Shown in pieces: positions 6,245 through 8,801 of a stretch of DNA of 8,801 nucleotides (position 1 is its first letter; every line of letters starts with the position of its first letter). Both the position numbers and the translations under genes were made by a program. Origin of the DNA: Clostridia bacterium. GTDB lineage: Bacteria; Bacillota; Peptococcia; DRI-13; DTU073. The stretch covers positions 1 through 8,801 of the forward strand of contig DUTO01000200.1 in the NCBI GenBank assembly GCA_012842035.1. The letters run 5' to 3'. The notes under the pieces are model-generated. The model was not told the origin of the DNA. It did not search any database and saw only the letters and a program-made list of their open reading frames with translations.

Positions 6245-6286
6245 TTTTAAGTTAAAAATCGAGTATTTAATATTTAGGTGAAAAGA

Positions 6287-6997
6287 ATGGATGAAAAAAA
6301 GCTAACACTAATTGATCATTTAGAAGAGCTGCGGAAAAGGTTAATTATATCTTTGGTAGCTCTTTTTTTAGGTATGATTATTACTTTTGCCTTTTGGCAG
6401 GAGACAATTTTTTGTTTAATAAAAGGTCCGTTACAGCAATTGGAGCAGGAGCTCGTTTTTCTTTCTGTTACGGAAGGGTTTATCTTGCAAATTAAGATAG
6501 CTTTTCTAGGGGGCTTAATCATAGCTTCACCGGTTATTCTATGGCAAATCATTGCTTTTGTTTTACCTGCTTTGTATAAACAAGAAAGAAAAGTTTTTTG
6601 GTCTATTTTTCTTTCGAGTTTGTTTTTATTTGTTTTAGGGATAGTTTTTGCTTATAAAGTCGTTCTTGTTTTAGGTCTTAAATTTCTTTTGCTTAACTTT
6701 AGTGGTGGCTTAACTCCTATGCTTTCTGCATCTAGATATTTAAGCTTTTTTCTTACTTTTTTACTTCCTTTTGGGATTACTTTTGAGATACCTGTTGCTA
6801 CTTATATTTTAACTAGAGTAGGTATTTTAACACCACAAAAACTTCGGCAAAAAAGACGTTATGTTATTTTAGTCATTTTTATTTTAGCTGCTTTTTTAAC
6901 TCCTCCTGATATAATTACTCAGATTTTATTAGCTTTGCCGATGTTAGCGTTATATGAAATAAGTATTATTATTTCTTTTTTTGCCACTAAACGATAA
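6287..6997 (+). CDS. tatC: Sec-independent translocase subunit TatC
   Basis: TatC is the polytopic receptor for twin-arginine signal peptides. The 236-residue protein shows the conserved cytoplasmic N-terminus LIDHLEELRKRL (8-19) and about six hydrophobic segments (roughly 19-38, 66-91, 104-127, 150-170, 191-205, 209-231). LPALYKQER (93-101) carries the conserved Glu100. PFGITFEIPV (161-170) and TPPD (205-208) are the usual periplasmic and loop motifs. Length is normal. The start is taken at ATG 6287 with AGGTGA (6275-6280) ahead; the in-frame GTG at 6278 would use up that site. No terminator is visible after the stop, so the cheR gene may be co-transcribed. Confidence 0.96.
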   Translation: MDEKKLTLIDHLEELRKRLIISLVALFLGMIITFAFWQETIFCLIKGPLQQLEQELVFLSVTEGFILQIKIAFLGGLIIASPVILWQIIAFVLPALYKQERKVFWSIFLSSLFLFVLGIVFAYKVVLVLGLKFLLLNFSGGLTPMLSASRYLSFFLTFLLPFGITFEIPVATYILTRVGILTPQKLRQKRRYVILVIFILAAFLTPPDIITQILLALPMLALYEISIIISFFATKR

Positions 6998-7019
6998 GTT
7001 TATTATGTTTTGGCAGGAA

Positions 7020-7048
7020 TTTTGGTCAATCTAAAAGAATCATATAAT
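7020..7048 (+). promoter_or_regulatory. Weak candidate promoter before the cheR-like gene
   Basis: TATAAT (7043-7048) is an exact -10 match in the 99-base gap after tatC. At 17-bp spacing the -35 region reads TTTTGG (7020-7025), a poor match. If used, transcription would start near 7055, favouring translation starts at 7076 or 7097 over earlier codons. Confidence 0.4.
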
Positions 7049-7096
7049 ATGAGAATATTGTTGAAAAATAAAAAAATGGAGAATGGTGCGATAGGT

Positions 7097-7876
7097 ATGG
7101 ATGCTTATGAACGATTTCTTATTACTTTAAAACAAAAGTTTAGTCTTGATTTGTCAGGATATAAAAGAAAGCAAATGGAGAGAAGAATTAATTCTCTGAT
7201 GAATATTTTAGGTTTTAACAAAGATTATGATAGGTTTGTAGAAGTTATGTTGCAAGACAAACAAATTTATCATCGCTTTCTTAATCATATTACGATTAAT
7301 GTTTCAGAGTTTTTTCGTAATCCTGCTCAATGGGAAATCTTAAGAAAAAAAATATTGCCTAAATTGTTATCTCCTGATAAGAGAATATATATCTGGAGTG
7401 CAGGTTGCTCAACCGGAGAAGAAGCGTATAGCTTGGCGATGACTTTATTGGAGTTTTTTCCTCGGCAGAAATATTCTATTTGGGCTACTGATTGTGATGA
7501 CACTATTTTGCAAAAAGCTAAGGAAGGAGTTTATTCTTTGAAAAATGTAAAAACTGTTCCTGATAAATATCTAAATAAATATTTTATTGTTAAAAATGAA
7601 AAGTATTATATAAAAAAGGAATTAAGAAAGCATCTAACTTTTGAAAAACATGACCTCTTAAAAGATAAATTTCCTAGACAGATGGATTTAATTGTTTGTC
7701 GGAATGTAGTTATTTATTTTAAAGAAGTAATTAAAGACCGGCTTTATTTAAAATTTTATGAGGCTTTACGACCCGGAGGTATTTTGTTTACAGGTTGTAC
7801 AGAACAAATTATTCAAGCTAGAGAGATAGGGTTGGAGGCAGTAGCAGCCTTTTTTTACAGGCGCCCTATAAACTAA
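7097..7876 (+). CDS. cheR: CheR-type SAM-dependent protein methyltransferase
   Basis: CheR enzymes methylate glutamates of chemoreceptors. The 259-residue form from ATG 7097 has the standard layout: an N-terminal helical domain (YERFLITLKQKFSLDLSGYK, then ERRINSLM, 4-40), TINVSEFFRNP (66-76), the SAM-binding motif IWSAGCSTGEEAYSLAM (99-115), ATDCDD (130-135), HDLL and VCRNVVIYF (200-208), and RPGGILFTGCTE near the end. The frame is open back to 7010, with possible starts at 7049 and 7076. 7097 is chosen on family length and domain edge, although its Shine-Dalgarno is poor. No receptor, CheB or CheA gene is in the window, so a chemotaxis role is unproven; the partner may be the FtsA-like gene 30 bases downstream or something else. 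The gene symbol denotes family only. Confidence 0.88.
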   Translation: MDAYERFLITLKQKFSLDLSGYKRKQMERRINSLMNILGFNKDYDRFVEVMLQDKQIYHRFLNHITINVSEFFRNPAQWEILRKKILPKLLSPDKRIYIWSAGCSTGEEAYSLAMTLLEFFPRQKYSIWATDCDDTILQKAKEGVYSLKNVKTVPDKYLNKYFIVKNEKYYIKKELRKHLTFEKHDLLKDKFPRQMDLIVCRNVVIYFKEVIKDRLYLKFYEALRPGGILFTGCTEQIIQAREIGLEAVAAFFYRRPIN

Positions 7877-7906
7877 AATGATTACTTAGCTGAGGTAGGA
7901 GGATTG

Positions 7907-8801
7907 ATGTTTTTGCCAGAGAATGTATTTGTCTTAGATATTGGGACTAGGTCAGTAGTAGCTCTTTGGGCTTCTTTACAAGAAGGGGAAATGGTTGTGG
8001 AACACCTTATTTCTAGAGAACATCAGACTAGAGCGATGCTTGATGGTCAAATTCATCATGTCGAGGAAGTAGTTCGGATCGTTGCAGAACTGGTGCGAGA
8101 AATGGAGCAAGTGACGGGACGAGAGTTAAAAAAAGTTGCCGTAGCTGCAGCAGGAAGGACTTTGGAAACGGTGAAGGGTTCAGCTAAAATAGTTCATCCG
8201 GTTAGTACTGTGTTTACAAAAGAAGAGGTCCTTTCCTTAGAATTGCAGGCTGTACAGGAAGCTCAATCGGCTTTACCTAAAAACCAGGAAAATGTTCCTT
8301 TATCTTTGCAATATTATTGTGTTGGTTATAGTATTGTAGCAGAACGTCTGGATCATATTAAAATAGGCTCATTAGTCGGACAAAGGGGTGAAGAGGCTCA
8401 GGTGGAAATTATTGCTACTTTTTTGCCACGCATGGTCGTTGATTCTTTGCAAATCGTGGTAGAGAAAGTGGGTTTAGAAATAGCTTCTATTACGTTAGAA
8501 CCGATTGCGGTGGCTAATTTAGTTCTTAATCCGGCGATGCGTCGTCTGAATCTTGTTTTAGTTGATATAGGGGCAGGCACTTCTGATATTGCAGTTTGTG
8601 GTGATAACTTTATTTCGGCTTTTGGCATGGTACCGATGGCCGGTGATGAAATCACGGAAGCTATTTCGGAGCAATATTTATTAGATTTTAATCGAGCTGA
8701 AGAGGTTAAAAGGCAACTAAATTCTAAAATGCTAACGGTACTTATTTCAGGGGCAAAATTTAGTTGCCTTTTAACCTCTTCAGCTCGATTAAAATCTAAT
8801 A
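7907..8801 (+). CDS. FtsA-like actin-fold ATPase, N-terminal part (runs off the end)
   Basis: ATG 7907 follows AGGAGG (7897-7902), and 298 codons are open to the edge without a stop. The protein belongs to the FtsA/PilM actin-like ATPases: phosphate-1 motif VFVLDIGTRSVVA (7-19), an SHS2-like insert (about 80-200, AVAAAGRTLETVKG through ITLEPIAVANLVL), phosphate-2 motif VDIGAGTSDIAV (219-230) and MVPMAGDEITEAI (241-253). FtsA tethers FtsZ to the membrane. Here the neighbour is cheR rather than ftsQ, so this may be the divergent FtsA-like paralogue found in Clostridia, whose function is not established. Residues 284-298 are read from the right arm of an inverted repeat and do not resemble FtsA. 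Residues 273-283 lie in the loop and are doubtful. The trustworthy sequence ends near residue 272. Confidence 0.85.
   Translation, partial: MFLPENVFVLDIGTRSVVALWASLQEGEMVVEHLISREHQTRAMLDGQIHHVEEVVRIVAELVREMEQVTGRELKKVAVAAAGRTLETVKGSAKIVHPVSTVFTKEEVLSLELQAVQEAQSALPKNQENVPLSLQYYCVGYSIVAERLDHIKIGSLVGQRGEEAQVEIIATFLPRMVVDSLQIVVEKVGLEIASITLEPIAVANLVLNPAMRRLNLVLVDIGAGTSDIAVCGDNFISAFGMVPMAGDEITEAISEQYLLDFNRAEEVKRQLNSKMLTVLISGAKFSCLLTSSARLKSN
8679..8801. repeat. 45-bp perfect inverted repeat at the window end
   Basis: Bases 8679-8723 are repeated as an exact reverse complement at 8757-8801, with a 33-base centre (8724-8756). The left arm is good FtsA-like coding sequence (YLLDFNRAEEVKRQL). The right arm, in the same frame, gives non-family residues (CLLTSSARLKSN). 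The right arm ends at the last base of the window. A fold-back join formed during amplification or assembly is the most likely source. A natural hairpin is possible but would disrupt the gene. Confidence 0.9.

Noticed and set aside
6316..6552. Minus-strand open frame across tatC
   Set aside because: The TatC frame has all family motifs; the antisense product is composition-driven.
8398..8655. Minus-strand open frame opposite the FtsA-like gene
   Set aside because: The plus strand codes the phosphate-2 motif and other conserved residues over the same bases.
1..8801. CRISPR array, insertion sequence, phage or defence system
   Set aside because: No spaced direct repeats, transposase, recombinase or phage-like protein was found; the only large repeat is the terminal inverted one.

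Overview
The window comes from an AT-rich, endospore-forming Firmicute, most likely one of the Clostridia. The spore-coat ATPase gene spoIVA directly follows gpsA, roughly as in Bacillus subtilis. The ribosome-binding sites are strong (AGGAGG-like), promoters match the sigma-A consensus, and the Tat system is a minimal TatA plus TatC pair. Placement near the Peptococcaceae/Desulfotomaculum-Desulfitobacterium relatives is an impression from protein similarity recalled from memory, not a tested assignment. All genes recognised are on the + strand.

Layout. Positions 1-660 are the 3' part of gpsA (glycerol-3-phosphate dehydrogenase), which ends in an unusual Lys/Ser/Thr tail, followed by a strong terminator. 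Positions 921-2393 are spoIVA, again closed by a terminator. Positions 2469-5196 hold a sigma-A promoter and a three-gene operon: an ACT-domain protein of the PheB/UPF0735 family, homoserine dehydrogenase (hom) and homoserine kinase (thrB). Positions 5210-5399 are a self-contained tRNA-Pro(GGG) unit with a perfect consensus promoter and a terminator. Positions 5414-5943 are a single-gene speD unit (S-adenosylmethionine decarboxylase) with a promoter and a long 3' hairpin. Positions 5961-6997 are tatA and tatC. Positions 7097-7876 are a CheR-type methyltransferase, and from 7907 to the end runs the 5' part of an FtsA-like actin-fold ATPase.

How the genes work together. hom and thrB supply two successive steps from aspartate semialdehyde to O-phosphohomoserine (threonine/methionine branch), with a putative amino-acid-sensing ACT protein as first gene. 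speD uses the methionine-derived metabolite SAM for polyamine synthesis. tatA/tatC form a translocase for folded proteins. spoIVA acts in the mother cell during sporulation. These are mainly independent housekeeping or sporulation units; no phage, transposon, CRISPR or defence genes were seen.

The two most unusual points are the low-complexity basic tail on GpsA, built from imperfect repeats, and a perfect 45-bp inverted repeat that ends exactly at the last base and breaks the FtsA-like reading frame. The second looks more like a fold-back join at a contig end than like biology. I did not find convincing evidence of a new biological system here.
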